Assembly (NCBI GenBank): GCA_028023455.1
Contig: JAQFVV010000020.1
Span: forward strand, 10,403,092-10,467,091
Origin: Epiperipatus broadwayi
Lineage: Eukaryota > Onychophora > Udeonychophora > Euonychophora > Peripatidae
Reading direction: 5' to 3'
Length of the DNA stretch: 64,000 bases
Part shown: positions 1-11,700 of the stretch, piece after piece
Position numbering within the stretch: position 1 is the stretch's first letter
How the letters are laid out: each line of letters opens with the position of its first letter
The notes under the pieces: generated by a model
What the model saw: only the letters and a program-made list of their open reading frames with translations
What the model was told of the DNA's origin: nothing
The model's database searches: none
Position numbers and translations under genes: made by a program

Positions 1-520
1 CTTATAAGCTAACTTTTTATCTCCTTTACCTGAACTTTTTCATTAAGAATGAAATTCATAAAAGTTGCATGGAAACTAAAATATAATCATAATGAAAATA
101 TTTTCTGGGAGATGGAGAACATGTTCTGAGTTGAATTGCCACTTGGTGCAGTTTTATACTTTTTTATGCAATCTACTTTATTTCATAGCAGTCAATATAT
201 ATATTTAATATGTTATTTTCAGTGAAAAAAAATAAACTAAGCATTTTTATTCAAAAAAATTTAGTAGTATTTTGTGAAATTAGTCAAAAAAATTTTTTTT
301 TTTTGTGACAATGAATTTAGAAGCAGATTTGTAAATCTAAGGATGTCTAATATATTATCATTTTTCAATATTATGTAAAATGTAATTTTTTAAAAATACA
401 TATATTTTCTCCAAAAAATATTTATTATATGATGATCTATAGCAAGAATTCCCAAAGTGGACTTTCTAGGGGTTGATAGTTTCAATAAAAAAATTTGGGG
501 GTCAATGATAGCAAACCTTC
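1..520. other. AT-rich stretch, no gene seen
   Basis: AT-rich sequence with several A- and T-runs. I see no coding signal, RNA fold or repeat boundary. It may include the decayed 5' part of the neighbouring hAT relic, but no terminal inverted repeat could be placed. Confidence 0.5.
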
Positions 521-525
521 TTTTA

Positions 526-1185
526 TCTTCCAATTAGACGGATCAACATTAGCCGGTAATGAAGCTTTGTTGCTGGGGTATGTTCGCTTTATTTAAGATT
601 AGGAAGTACATGAAGAGGTACTTTTTGTTAGAACTTAGAAATTGATACCAGAGGTGAATCGATTTTTAATTTAATGGAGCTGTTTTTCTGGGGGGAAAGC
701 GATTCCATTGACAAATATATTTGTTGTAATGGATAGAGCACCAGCTATGGTTGGCCATTATCATGGTTTCATAAATTACCTGAAACAACACATACCTACT
801 GCATAATCCATAGGCAATATTTAGTAGCCAAGAACCTTAGCAACAAATTACATTAATCGTTTCTGTTTCTTATAAGTTATCAATAAAATTCGAATTAACG
901 CTTTAAACAGTGGACTGTTCTCTCGATTATGCAAGGAACGTGATGATTTTCTATTGATTGGTTTCCATACTGAAGTCCACTGGCTTTCAAAAGGTTTATG
1001 TTTGGTGAGACTTTTTCACTCTGTTTTAGTGTTTTTGAAAAGTGAAGATTCCGGTTTGAAAGAAAATTTACTTAAAAGTAAAACAGATATTGCTTATTTA
1101 ACTGACTTATTTGGCAAATTTAATGATGTAAATTTATAACTGCAAGGAGACAATTTGAATCTCCTCAAAGCAAAATATAAAATAA
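526..1185 (+). pseudogene. hAT transposase relic (SCAND3/ZBED-like)
   Basis: Decayed coding sequence for the catalytic part of a hAT transposase of the group that gave rise to vertebrate SCAND3, ZBED5 and FAM200. Readable pieces in family order are NEALLLGYVRF near 559, VVMDRAPAMVGHYHGF near 727-770 (normally a D-GAPAM-G motif), then a longer open piece from about 920 to 1136 containing HTEVHWLSKG and KTDIAYLTDLFGKFNDVNL. A TAA at 1137-1139 replaces the glutamine codon expected next, and the frame continues behind it (LQGDNLNLLKAK). At least four other stops or frameshifts lie upstream. The N-terminal BED finger and C-terminal dimerisation domain were not found. This is a dead transposon copy rather than a domesticated gene. 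The family assignment rests on remembered motif order, not on a search. Confidence 0.8.
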
Positions 1186-1401
1186 ATTCATTATATTAAG
1201 AAATAGATTATCTTTATACAGTTTTGATAATTCTTTCATCAAGACATTTCATACTTTTCTATTTTATACATTTGTAATTGTAGCAAAATATTGAGAAAGC
1301 ATAAGGTTAATGTACATTTTATTCATTAAATAAAAAGTTGAGATTTAAAATGCAAAATGTTGCTATACATTTGTATTTATAAATCATTCTGTACTTATTT
1401 G

Positions 1402-1592
1402 CAAAATTTGTGAAGTGTATATACTAACCTGTTTGCTGTGATATTACTAACAGTTGAATACATTTGGAATATTTAAATAAAATTAAACTTTTCTAAAGAC
1501 ATTGAACACACATATTAGATGATGGAAATAGTCCAATATAAAATTACAGCTAAAACACCATCATCACAAACCTTCAGAAAAACACCAAGTTG
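1402..1592 (+). repeat. SINE-family 3' tail, copy 1
   Basis: About 190 bp that recurs at 61,255-61,380 (+) and, in reverse, at 62,440-62,600. Shared landmarks are ATACTAACCTGTTTG, then TTGAATAC-TTTGGAATATTTAAATAAA, CTAAAGACATT and GTCCAATATAAAA. The 61-kb copy carries a tRNA-like head, so this is probably the 3' tail of a tRNA-headed SINE or of its partner LINE. Here only the tail remains. Confidence 0.7.
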
Positions 1593-1599
1593 AATATAT

Positions 1600-4500
1600 G
1601 TATTTCTATAGTCTTGTTTTTTCCCTTGATAGATTTTGAAATTTTATGGATTTGAACAAAATCATTCAAATAATTATGAAAGATTTAAAGAGTATACTTT
1701 TTCCCCCCTCAAATTGCGAGGGTCTTTGATGCCTTTGGCTAACTCCCCACAAATCAAAAATTGAACTCCCTGTCACAAATTCAAATTACAACTTAATTAA
1801 AAATTAATTCAGAATTGAGAATTATTGATTTTAATCTTGCCTGAAATTATAGCATGAGTTGTTTAATGTGTACAATTGTGTTCTGTTTTTATAAGCAATT
1901 CTGGGAGTAATTTGTAGGAATGACAGAGGTTAGTATCCTATTCAAATCCGATTTGTTAAAATAACACAAAGAAAAAAAAAAAGAATTTCATCTAATGTAT
2001 ATTTTTTTTTATCAAGAAACTGAATTTTAATCAAAATATAAACATTGGTATGTTTAAATGAAAATAAAGCATGTCATTGGCAATAGCAGCCATTGGCCAT
2101 TTCAATTCCAAGTGCTAAAAAAAAATTATAAATATATTACACTTGTCTTTTGCAATAATTACAAACCAATCTATGATAACACAAACTTATCAACTTGTAG
2201 TATACATTATTCTGTTCTGTTATTTGATTTTTTGTAATGCTGTCTTTTAACTTCTGCAGTAAAAATTCTCTTTCTGAAATGCTTCGCCACTATATATCTA
2301 ACTGGAATTATGAAGCATTCTTGGATTAAATTTTTCTATTGTCTTTGTATTATTTCAATAATATTGTCCAAATCTGTTATACAAAAAATTAGAAAAATGT
2401 TAGCTCCATATGCAAGTAATTTATTTGCATTAGTTATACCATTGCAGTGAAATATTCTTTTAACTTGTTAAAAGCAACAACAGAACATTGGAATCTATAA
2501 ATAAGCTTCTATCTAAAAATATATCCAGAAACTGTTAACTACCATCCAAGCTAAAAGTTTTTCGAAACTTTTCTGCAATCACTGAAAGATGTTTTTTGAA
2601 TATTAATCACTAAACGACAGTCTTTAAATGTTGCATTCAAACGTAAAGTATATTCTGTAAATTCTCTTTGTATTAGAACAATCGTTAGCATATTAAAAAA
2701 ATTTTCCATCAAATCTATATTGTTTTTTAGAGAATATTGTTTGCAAATATTTGAAGAATATTTTACAACTACTTAAAAGGGTTTATCTTTTTATTATATT
2801 ATTTGAAAATTCTAACTTGAAAATAATCAAATAAGCTGATCACTGGCATTATATTTCTGTTGCCATTTCAAGAATATATTTAGTGTAGAATTTGTATTTT
2901 TTCCTTTCATATAGTACACATACTTGAAAATAAATAACAATTCTTTAATCTTTGAAATTCAGTGTCCATCTTGACTATTGGTTTAAGCTATAATTTTTTT
3001 TAATTTTAATTTGCTTTGCACAAAAATCATATGTATATTGTTAGATACATAAAGCACCAAGGAACGTAATAAATAGCTATTTATTATTCAAAATAAAAAA
3101 AATGTCAATATTTTAACACTTATAAAAATTATTTTCATGGTTTTTAATGATTTTTTATAAATTCTAAATTTTAATATAAATTTTAAAACTATATTTATTA
3201 ACTTTATTACTTTTCTGTAAAATTTTCATTAAAGTGATATATCCACGGTAACTTATTTAAGATACTCTTATTACTCCAAAATATCAAAAATAGGAACATT
3301 GGTACTTTTCATTTTTCCTAGTAGCCCTTCAAAATTTTGTTTCTGTAGAAGGATCTGTAACAAATGTTTCTTGGTTAATATTTATCAATAATTAGTAAAT
3401 CCTCCCCCCTGGAAATAAATTTTATTCAATAAGGTTGATATTAGTCCTAAACTAAAACGTCTATATACAAAATAAAATTAGTGGAGATAAACAAAATAAA
3501 TAAATATAAAAAAAGGCAAACTAAAATAAATTGATTAAAAACTTATTTCAAGATTAACGATGAATAGAATGCTTTGATGGAAGAATCATTGGATAGATTT
3601 GTAGTTCAGTAGCCAACTATTATTTTTAATTTTGAGTAATTTTTGAAATTGACAGAAAATTAAAGTAAATTAGTGGAGGAAAGTAGCAGAGAGTAAATCT
3701 GAAATAGACTTCAGTGTGTGATTTGGAATCCATACCTTATATAGCTAAACAAGAAAAAAGATTTAGTGCAGTGTAGAATATTAATAATAATGTTTATTAT
3801 CTGTCCTATCTTTCACCTTGTGGAAAAGACTTGATCTTCTTAGTAGAATTCATCTAAAATATAAATAAATAAAATATTACCATAATTATGTAGGAAAAAA
3901 AATTGAATAAATAAAAATAAATACAATTTTACCCATTAAATATATTGAAAAGTATCTTCATGAAGATCTTTGTCAAGCTGGCCTGTCAGGTCACACTTGA
4001 AGATGCTAACTGCTGTAATGTTTGAAGAGGTGTGTTACCCTTTATACTTTCACTATGATAAGCAGCAAAATAGCTTCTGAGGAATTTTGCAGTGTCATCA
4101 ATCTATACTGTGCACAACCAGATAGACTTTTACATCTTTGCTTTTTGTTTAGGGCAGACTGTGTTCCCGATTTGAAATGTAGAGTTGTCAGATGTAGGAA
4201 GATATGTGCAATTTACTAGATGAAAACCTATAGCCTAAGCTATCTGATAAGATTCTGAAAATTTAAAAGCATTTTAGCTTTCAGGTGTTTTTAATCTATG
4301 TACTGTGTATAAAATATGCACGTTCATAATAACCATATCAGAACAGTTCTAGAAAGGGTGCAAAGACCATCACTTAGATCTCTTCCAACCATACTGAATT
4401 CATTTTAATAACTAAGTCAACTTTATCCATGTAACAATTGAACATCTACATTGCAGATGTGGATGGATATGAATATTATCACGCTTTTATCATCTTTTAA

Positions 4501-4990
4501 CAACCTCATTTTCAGAAGGTGGATAAGCATTAATAAGCACAAGAATTGGCTTCTTATCCATCCATATTTAAAAATGATCACTATCTATATAATTATAAAA
4601 TGTGTCTCTTTTTTTATCATTTTGTAATTCATATATTTTTTTTGATGATATATAGTGTAGCTTTTCTATATATATTCATTGTTCCACAGTGGTATAATTT
4701 GATATCAGAAAACTCTTGCTAACTATGCTTGTAAAAAAAATATATTGCAAAAAATAATATTCTCCATTGTAAAATGTGATAAAACAGTTGAGAACACATC
4801 TAGAGTTCCCAGACATTTGCAGCATCTGATGTTGCCATTGTACATCTCTATATTGAACACTTCCATTATAGCTATCTGCACAGACTTACTATTCGAACTC
4901 TCATTTTATCAGTTTTGAGGGGTCATATTGCTTCATACTATTCTTAATCAATAAATTTCACAATAGCTGTCACTTCCCTATGTATTTGAC
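1600..4990. other. Non-coding AT-rich DNA
   Basis: No supported gene. There are many short poly-A and poly-T tracts, and all open frames are short and without recognisable motifs. The open frame at 4022-4219 has no family signature. Confidence 0.5.
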
Positions 4991-5011
4991 ATGCTGTTTT
5001 AAAATTTACAA

Positions 5012-5317
5012 TACAATAGGTTGTCACAGCACAAGTACAGGTCTAACAAGTCACATACTAACCCAGAATGGACTTCAATTTTTGCACATCAAAAAGTATC
5101 TGGACACGAGTTCAAACCTGCCTCTGCAAAATTGATTTGTAGTGAGATGCACGATGTTAAACGTAAGGTAAAGGATGCTTACTTCATAGCAGAAGACTCC
5201 TTCACCATTAATCATAAAGAAGCACGTTTTACTATATCAAAAAGATGGGCTAATTGTCTCATTTGCATAAAGTTTGCATATTATACATATAGAATGATTT
5301 CAATGAATGAGTCATAA
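5012..5317 (+). pseudogene. GIY-YIG endonuclease relic, probably Penelope-like
   Basis: An open stretch of about 100 codons resembling the part of GIY-YIG endonucleases that follows the GIY-YIG motif in Penelope-like retroelements. It starts with an LSQHKYRSNKSH basic segment (family: L-EHK...), followed by an AHQKVSGHEF segment (family: H---TGHEFD), then VKRKVKDAYFI and FTINHKEA (family: R--KEA-FI ... NR-E). The GIY and YIG motifs themselves are not present upstream, so it is a fragment. It could be a C-terminal piece of another GIY-YIG-carrying element. The hammerhead-bearing repeats at 7.3-8.8 kb lie about 2 kb downstream. Confidence 0.45.
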
Positions 5318-5606
5318 CAATAGTCTATAATTGGCCTACTTTTATAAATTTTATCAAAATCGCTTTTTTACCGCTAAAATGTAGACGATATAATATATGA
5401 AAAAATTTAGTTGAGATTATAATTTTTGCAAAAAATCTCCATCTTTGTTTCGGATCAGATTTCCAGATATCTTCTAATTCTATTCTCAAAATATTGGAAG
5501 AAATGTCTACGTGCATGCCCCAAAAAAAATGCTCTGATAATTCACAGTATGATAAATTGACTTTTGATAAATTGATGTCTCATTTTTTTTATATATTTTC
5601 TTATCA

Positions 5607-6305
5607 AATAATATTATTTGAATACGTTACTGTCAATTTATAACATCTGAAAAACTATCGCATAGTAAATCGTAAAATTTCACACTTATAAATAGGACTC
5701 AATGAGTTAAATGTGAAGATATTTAAAGCTTCACGATCTCAAGTCAAAATGCTTTAGACTGGCTTATATATATATATAGAAAGTTAAGTAAAGAAAAGGG
5801 TGGGAACCATCTTTTTCTTGTAAAATCTGTCTTGTGTTGCGATTTGAGAGCTTCTCGGACAGCTATCATTACATCTGATTGGCTATCATACAAGCATGTT
5901 TCAGCTTTTCAATTTAATTTCAAACTGTTTGCGCTTTATAAATAATATTATTTACATATGTTACTGACAATTTATAACATCTGAAAAACTACCGCGTAGT
6001 AAATCATAAGATTTTGTGCTAGATGTTTATAAATAAGACTTAGTGAGTTAAATGTGAAGATATTTAAAGCTTCACGCTCTCAAGTCAAAATGCTTTAGAC
6101 TGGCTTATATATATATAAAGTTAAGTAAAAAAAAAAAAAGTGGGAACTACCTTTTTCTTGTAAAATCTATGTCTTGTGTTGTGATTTGAGAGCCCCTCAG
6201 ACAGCTATCATTACATTTGATTGGTTGTCATACAAGCTTTCAAAAAGCACATGCGAGAGGTTTGAGCCTTTCAATATAATTTCAAACTGTTTGCACTTAT
6301 ATGAA
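5607..6305 (+). repeat. 334-bp tandem dimer
   Basis: Two adjacent, diverged copies. Copy 1 starts at 5607 and copy 2 at 5941. Both begin AATAATATTATTT, pass through ATTTATAACATCTGAAAAACT, CTTCACG-TCTCAAGTCAAA, TTAGACTGGCTTATATATA and TTTTTCTTGTAAAATCT, and end in TTTCAAACTGTTTGC. Each copy has a TATATATA stretch followed about 100 bp later by a GATTGG (inverted CCAAT) motif. I see no coding capacity. It could be a two-unit satellite or a pair of terminal repeats of a retroelement. Confidence 0.8.
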
Positions 6306-6319
6306 GAAAAAAATTTAAA

Positions 6320-7340
6320 TTGAATACTCACTGATAATAAAACACTTAAACCTAGGAGATTTGATAAAATTACTTTTGCATTGAGCAAATAATGTTGAAT
6401 TGTAACTCAGTCCAGGGAAAATTCTGGAATATGGACAGTGCATGTTGGCACAGATTATTCATTGATTTTTTTTTTTTAAGGAACAGCAAAGCAACTGCTA
6501 CTTCCTCTGAAAAAATCACTAACAGAAAACTCTTCAAAAGAACTACTACAAAACATCTGAATTCCAAAGCTCTTGCTATGGGGAAATCACTGTTATTGCT
6601 TGAATCAGCCAGATTCATTATTCTCTATTTTAAATTTCTGACAAATAGTATTTTGTAAGACTGAATAAAAAGGGATAAAATTAATTAATTGGAAAAATTA
6701 ATATAACTTAGGTTTTTTACAAGAAAATCAGATAAGAAAATGATGTAACTTACACATGTGCAGCCTGTATACTTTTCAGCAATTTTAAATTGAAACTTAA
6801 CTTCACTAATTTGAAGTCAAACAATGGTAATTGATTCAACTTATATATATATATATATACGGCACTTCTTTATACACATGCTGTCTTCATATGTAATTGC
6901 TTTAGAATTTTATCTACAGTTGCAAATTTTTAATAAAACTGAATATATTTTTACTTTTTTATGATGGTTGCTTACAGTGGTATCATATTTTTTTGTTTTT
7001 CATTTCTTTTGAAAATGAATTTTCAGCATGTAATTGTGAAGTTTTTGACATGTTATGCATAATTAGGAGTGGAGTGTTTTTCAGATATTCAGATAGCATG
7101 TGATTACACACATTTTAATCTGATTTTTTTATTCAACTCTTTTTCTTTTTTTTTTTTGATTAGTGCAATTTAGTAGATGTATTTGTTATATATTTTTGTG
7201 ATATGAAGTTGGCATATATAAAAGTTTTTAGGGAATTGAAGTTTTCAAATTTGTGGGTTTTATAATACTGTCTATTTGTACAGTAATCACATCTATGATA
7301 AGTTTTTTATAATATGTTAATATTATGTTTACAAAAAATG
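6320..7340. other. Non-coding AT-rich DNA
   Basis: Overlapping open frames occur on both strands near 6370-6658, but none carries a recognisable motif. A short (AT)n lies at 6841-6859. No other structure was seen. Confidence 0.4.
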
Positions 7341-7354
7341 TTAATTAACTTAAG

Positions 7355-7640
7355 AAAGTGACAAGTACATTTTGATTTGATGAATATTTCTGTAGTTTAA
7401 TTTTTGTTACACCACTCACACAAGGTACGAGGGGTGAACCGTAAACATATGACCAAAGATATGAAAAAGATATATGATCCCAAAGATGTACATTTCGTGC
7501 TGAACCATCACTTATCCGTTGTCCCAGATCACAGCCTCTTATGCATATCCTTATCATTGTTCAGTGACAATTACTAGTTTTACTGGTCAAACTTTCTGTC
7601 CACACATTTTTGACATAAATCACTTAATGGAAGTATATTA
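7355..7640 (-). repeat. Hammerhead repeat family A, copy 1
   Basis: A roughly 285-bp repeat unit in reverse orientation. Read on the minus strand it begins near ATATACTTCCATTAAGTG, contains the ribozyme-like segment at 7470-7532, and ends in TAAACTACAGAAATATTCATC. The same order of blocks recurs on the plus strand at 7745-8036, 8523-8785 and, more diverged, 25,440-25,690. Confidence 0.75.
7470..7532 (-). ncRNA. Hammerhead ribozyme-like fold A1 (mutated core)
   Basis: On the minus strand: a stem I 5' strand at 7519-7532, a core at 7512-7518 reading CGGATAA where a hammerhead needs CUGANGA, a stem II hairpin at 7497-7511 (GTGATG/CAGCAC around a 3-nt loop), GAA at 7494-7496, a stem III hairpin ATG-TA-CAT at 7486-7493, and a C at 7485 in the cleavage position. 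Stem I then returns as TTTGGGATC. Two of the invariant core bases are changed (U4 and G8), so this copy should not cleave. Confidence 0.55.
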
Positions 7641-7667
7641 ATAGTCATTCATTGGATAGAAACCAGT

Positions 7668-7744
7668 CCCTCCCTTGCAGGAGAGTTGTGTAGTGAAAAT
7701 TAAAGTACAGAAATATTATTCATTAAATGGATAATCTCTAGTCT
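7668..7744 (+). repeat. Hammerhead repeat family A, tail fragment
   Basis: The last 75 bp or so of a family A unit (GAAACCAGTCCCTCCCTTG ... ATTCATTAAATGGATAATC). It sits directly before the complete plus-strand copy at 7745, giving a head-to-tail junction. The same tail ends the copy at 8036. Confidence 0.7.
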
Positions 7745-8036
7745 ACTCATATACTTCCATTAAGGGGTTTGTGTCAAAGTTGAGAAGACAAAAAGCGTAA
7801 TAATTCCTTATTTGTGTATATTGAATAATGATAAAAATATGTGTAAAAGAATGTGATCTGGGCCAATTGCTGAGCGCTGATTCAGCATGAAATGTGCATC
7901 TTGGGGATCGTACATCTTTTTTTGTGTCTGGACATATGTTTATGATTACACCCCTCCACAAAGCATTAAAGTGTGAGAGTAGTGTAGTGAAAATTAAACT
8001 AGAAATATTATTCATTAAATGGATAATCTCTAGTCT
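7745..8036 (+). repeat. Hammerhead repeat family A, copy 2
   Basis: The most complete plus-strand unit, about 290 bp. It begins ACTCATATACTTCCATTAAG, carries the ribozyme-like fold at 7852-7913, and ends AGTGTAGTGAAAATTAAAC ... TCTCTAGTCT. It directly follows a tail fragment of the same family. Confidence 0.75.
7852..7913 (+). ncRNA. Type I hammerhead ribozyme-like fold A2
   Basis: Predicted by eye. Stem I outer helix: 7852-7858 pairs with 7906-7912 (7 bp, two of them G-U). Asymmetric internal loop: 7859-7862 (TGGG) opposite G7905. Stem I inner helix: CCAA 7863-7866 with TTGG 7901-7904. Core at 7867-7873, TTGCTGA instead of CUGANGA. Stem II: 7874-7879 with 7883-7888 around ATT (one mismatch). 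GAA at 7889-7891. Stem III: ATG/CAT (7892-7894 with 7897-7899) around TG. The cleavage-site base would be C7900. The architecture fits a type I hammerhead with a very short stem III, but the core carries changes at C3 and A6, so activity is unlikely. Confidence 0.6.
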
Positions 8037-8522
8037 AATGAATGGGTAATAAAAATTAATACATTTTAATTTGGCTTGTAGTATATATGTTTAATGTAGG
8101 GAGTATTGTAATCTATAAAGATAAATGAAAAAATCTTTGAGACAATTCAATATTTATAGAAATATGTACGTAATTATGTAGAAGGAAATTAACCTTTATG
8201 ATAACAGCAAAAATAACAATAATAGCAGTTATGGAATATAATAAAAATAAACTACTTAATTCTGGTTACTTAAATAGGTACTTAGGTATTAGACCTTTGG
8301 GGCTTACTGATACGGCATTCTGCCATCGCAAACACCGGCAACAGGTCTAATACGTAAGTCCCCTTAAATGTGTTTGTTGACTTTATATTAAAAAAAAAAC
8401 TTAGGGATTCTTTTTGTAGTGAAAATGATGTTGATAAAATGTAAAAAGTGTAATGTTTATGTGTTGTAAAGTTCATAAATATTAAATGGATTAGTCTAAT
8501 GAATAACTAATAAAAATTAGTA

Positions 8523-8785
8523 ATATACTTCCATCAAGTGATTTTTTTTAGAGTTGTGAGGTCTGCACATTTGGTACACCAAATAAATTAGTAATTTGCT
8601 ATCTATATATATTAAACAATGATAAAAATATGAGATTGTGATCTAGGACATCTTATGAATGCTAGTTCAAATTGAAATGTACATGATTACACCTTTCTAC
8701 AAGATCTTAAAACAGATAGAAACTAGTTCCTACCTTGTGTGAGAGCGAAAATTATACTAGGGGAACTATTCATTAAGTTAAGTTA
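8523..8785 (+). repeat. Hammerhead repeat family A, copy 3
   Basis: A diverged plus-strand unit starting at ATATACTTCCATCAAGTG and ending near GAGCGAAAATTATACTAG, with the same block order as the 7745 copy. Its ribozyme-like region is described separately. Confidence 0.65.
8636..8684 (+). ncRNA. Degenerate hammerhead-like segment A3
   Basis: Aligns with the other family A folds: GTGATCTAGGACAT, then a core CTTATGA (one change from CUGANGA, at G5), a weakened stem II (ATGCTAGTTCAAAT), GAAATGTACAT, then loss of the stem I 3' strand. It helps rebuild the ancestral core but cannot fold completely. Confidence 0.45.
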
Positions 8786-8799
8786 TTTGTTTAAAATTT

Positions 8800-11700
8800 T
8801 TATTTTCTTATTCTTTAACTATCTTTTTTTGCATGTTTCAATTGGGCCTTTCTGTCTTGGTACTTCTTCCTTCACTTCTGGAACATTATGATGTGAAAAT
8901 AATCCTAGCATAAATTCCTTATTTCAAGAATTGATAATTCATTTTTATAGAATATCTTGTCAATTTTGCATATAACTTTTATTCTTTCAAAGGTAAATTA
9001 AATTATTTTCATTTTATAATTATAAATGAAGTAAACACTTGACTTTAGTCCAATTGTTGTCATCTTAATTTTGTGCTTTAAGCCTTTCAAATTCATAGCA
9101 CAAAGTAAAATAATTGTTGCTAAAGTGTATGAAATGTATGAATTTTTACTTTTTTTGTCCGAAACTAAATTATTGATTACTGGTTTTACAACACTAGATT
9201 CATTAATGGTCATTGAAAATCTTACATATAAATTAAAACAATTTTTAAATCGATATCAAAATGCTTTTGAATGTACAGAAGGTCCTTGTTGAAGATCATA
9301 AATTTTTACAATACACTAATTGTAGAACTTGTATGAAATATCTGACAGCTTTGGGAGTGTTTCCACATTAAAAAAACAGCCCCTCATTTATTAATTATTT
9401 ATATGATCTTAACATACATTTGATTCACAAAGCTTATCATAATAATCAATTGCATTATAAGTGTAATATTCCAAATAACATATCACTAACTACTGATCAA
9501 ATTTCTAATACATTCTAATCAGTTATTCTAGGCCACTGAAATTGATACCAACCATAACTTGGTGAAAATGTAAACCACTTCAATATCTGTTGAGATAATA
9601 TTACTAATACATTATCAAAACTATTACCTTAAACTGCGTATCAAAATCATTGAATGATTAACTTTGTAAAAGAAGGATCGTGCACGCAGTGGGAATATTA
9701 ACTATGTATAATCTAAACAGTGAACAAATATTAGGTGTATATGCTAATGGATCCTGTGTTGAAGATAAATCTTTAAGGCTAACCAATACTGTCAAACAGT
9801 AATATGAATACTCGAAAATTTTTCAGTACAGAAAATTTTGCAAGTAAAAACCTCAAAATGCTCCCTATTGTCAGTGATTTCATGTCATATAAAAAATAAT
9901 TCATCAATTACATCATAATCTTGCTGTTATAAAGCATTTCAACTGTGTGCTAATGATATAGTATAGTATATCTGCATTATTGAATAAAAATAATTGCATT
10001 GAGAAACAACTATCAGCAAATTACATGCTTTGATACCTTAAAACCAGTTACAATAATAAGACATTCTAATATCTTTGCCAGAATCCTTCTGAAAAAGTTA
10101 AATAATAGTATTAAATGATAGTATTATCAAAACTTAAATCTCATCTTACCATAGAAAGCTAGTTCATGCAGATTTAAAAATAAAGGCAGCAATTATTTGC
10201 AATAAAGAATTGAAACCTCTTACTATGCCATTAAAATTTGATAAAATAATTGATAAAATTAATTGGGAATTTATTTTACAATTATTAAGCTAAGTAATAG
10301 CAGTTAAACATTTAATTCAACTAAAAATTACTTAATAAACAATACAATGATTTAAAAAATTAGAGAACTTCTGGGCCATTTGGCCAAAAAGTTTGATTAC
10401 TTTTATTTGTTGTTTACATCTTCAAGTAGTTTCGATTTATTTGCAACACTTTTTTTTTACAATTAAATCTTTATTCAGTATCATATTTTGATAATCTTTA
10501 TATTACTTATTACAAAAATAAGTTTATAAATGAAAAACGTTCTAAAAAATATTTGTATTTTGAAAAATAGAAAAGATAATTTTTTTTTTATTGCTTTTGT
10601 TAATATATAAAAAATATTGAATGATTTATTTCTTATTTTAATGCCATTTTTAAAATCTAAAAGAATTTTTGATTAGACATCAAAACGCAACGAAATTCAA
10701 AATAGCATTCATTAAAATTTTGCACTAGCATTTGTGAAAACTTTCTTTCACCGTAGTTACTTTTATTTTATATATCTTCATAAAAAATATTTTTACAAAT
10801 ATATTGCACCAATCAGCATGTAAGTAAATTACTAAAAATTACAATGTTTATTTAAAAGAAAAAAGCTTTTCTCTCTAAAGCCTGATGTCAAAGAATTTAC
10901 CAATCACTGGCATTGTCAGTTTTTTCTATTATGATACCATCAATTAATGTCATTATTGGCTCTTTTGAATATTGAAATTTGTGTGATATCTGATGCTGAT
11001 ATCTTTAGATTTCTTTAAAAAACTTACAAATTTTAGTTTCAATTTTTGCTGTTAAATAAATGCAATGCAGCAAAATTTTGTTTCAGAAAACTGCAAAATA
11101 GTGGGGGAAAGGCAAACATTAACAGTAGTGCCATTAAAACTTACTGAAGTAATGCTTTTGATCAATATTAAAACTATAATGTGGATTCTTGAAGCAAACA
11201 GGCTTAATAATGTAACCGAACAATTCAGTAGATTGCAGTTGACAAGAGAAAAATATCATAAATTTCAAGCAGTGTCAAATATCTTTTTAGGTATCCTCTA
11301 GATTCAAAAAGTGACAATACGTGTGATTATCATCGATAAAATTCTAAACAAAATTAAAAATAGTCTAATCTTACAAGTTGTATCAAATTATATGAGACTA
11401 AAATCATATTGAAGTAGTATAAAATCTGTGAAACACATTACACAAATCTAATGGCTAGCAAAAAATACATGGGGAGGGAACGGGACACTTCAAAACTTAT
11501 AATCTGCAACCGTTTAAAAAAAAAAAAGGAAACCTAAATTTGATATCAAATCAATATATATTTTATAACAAAGCCAGAATATAACTTAATTTAATAAAAA
11601 AAATTATGTGTTAGATTACCTATTACACAAATTGAAATTTCAATAACAATTTACAAAGATAGAATCTCAGAATGTTCAACCAATAGCAACATGAAATCTA

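Noticed and set aside
9071-9292. 73-codon open frame as a gene
   Set aside because: No recognisable motif, overlaps an equally long antisense frame, and no splice or poly(A) context supports it.
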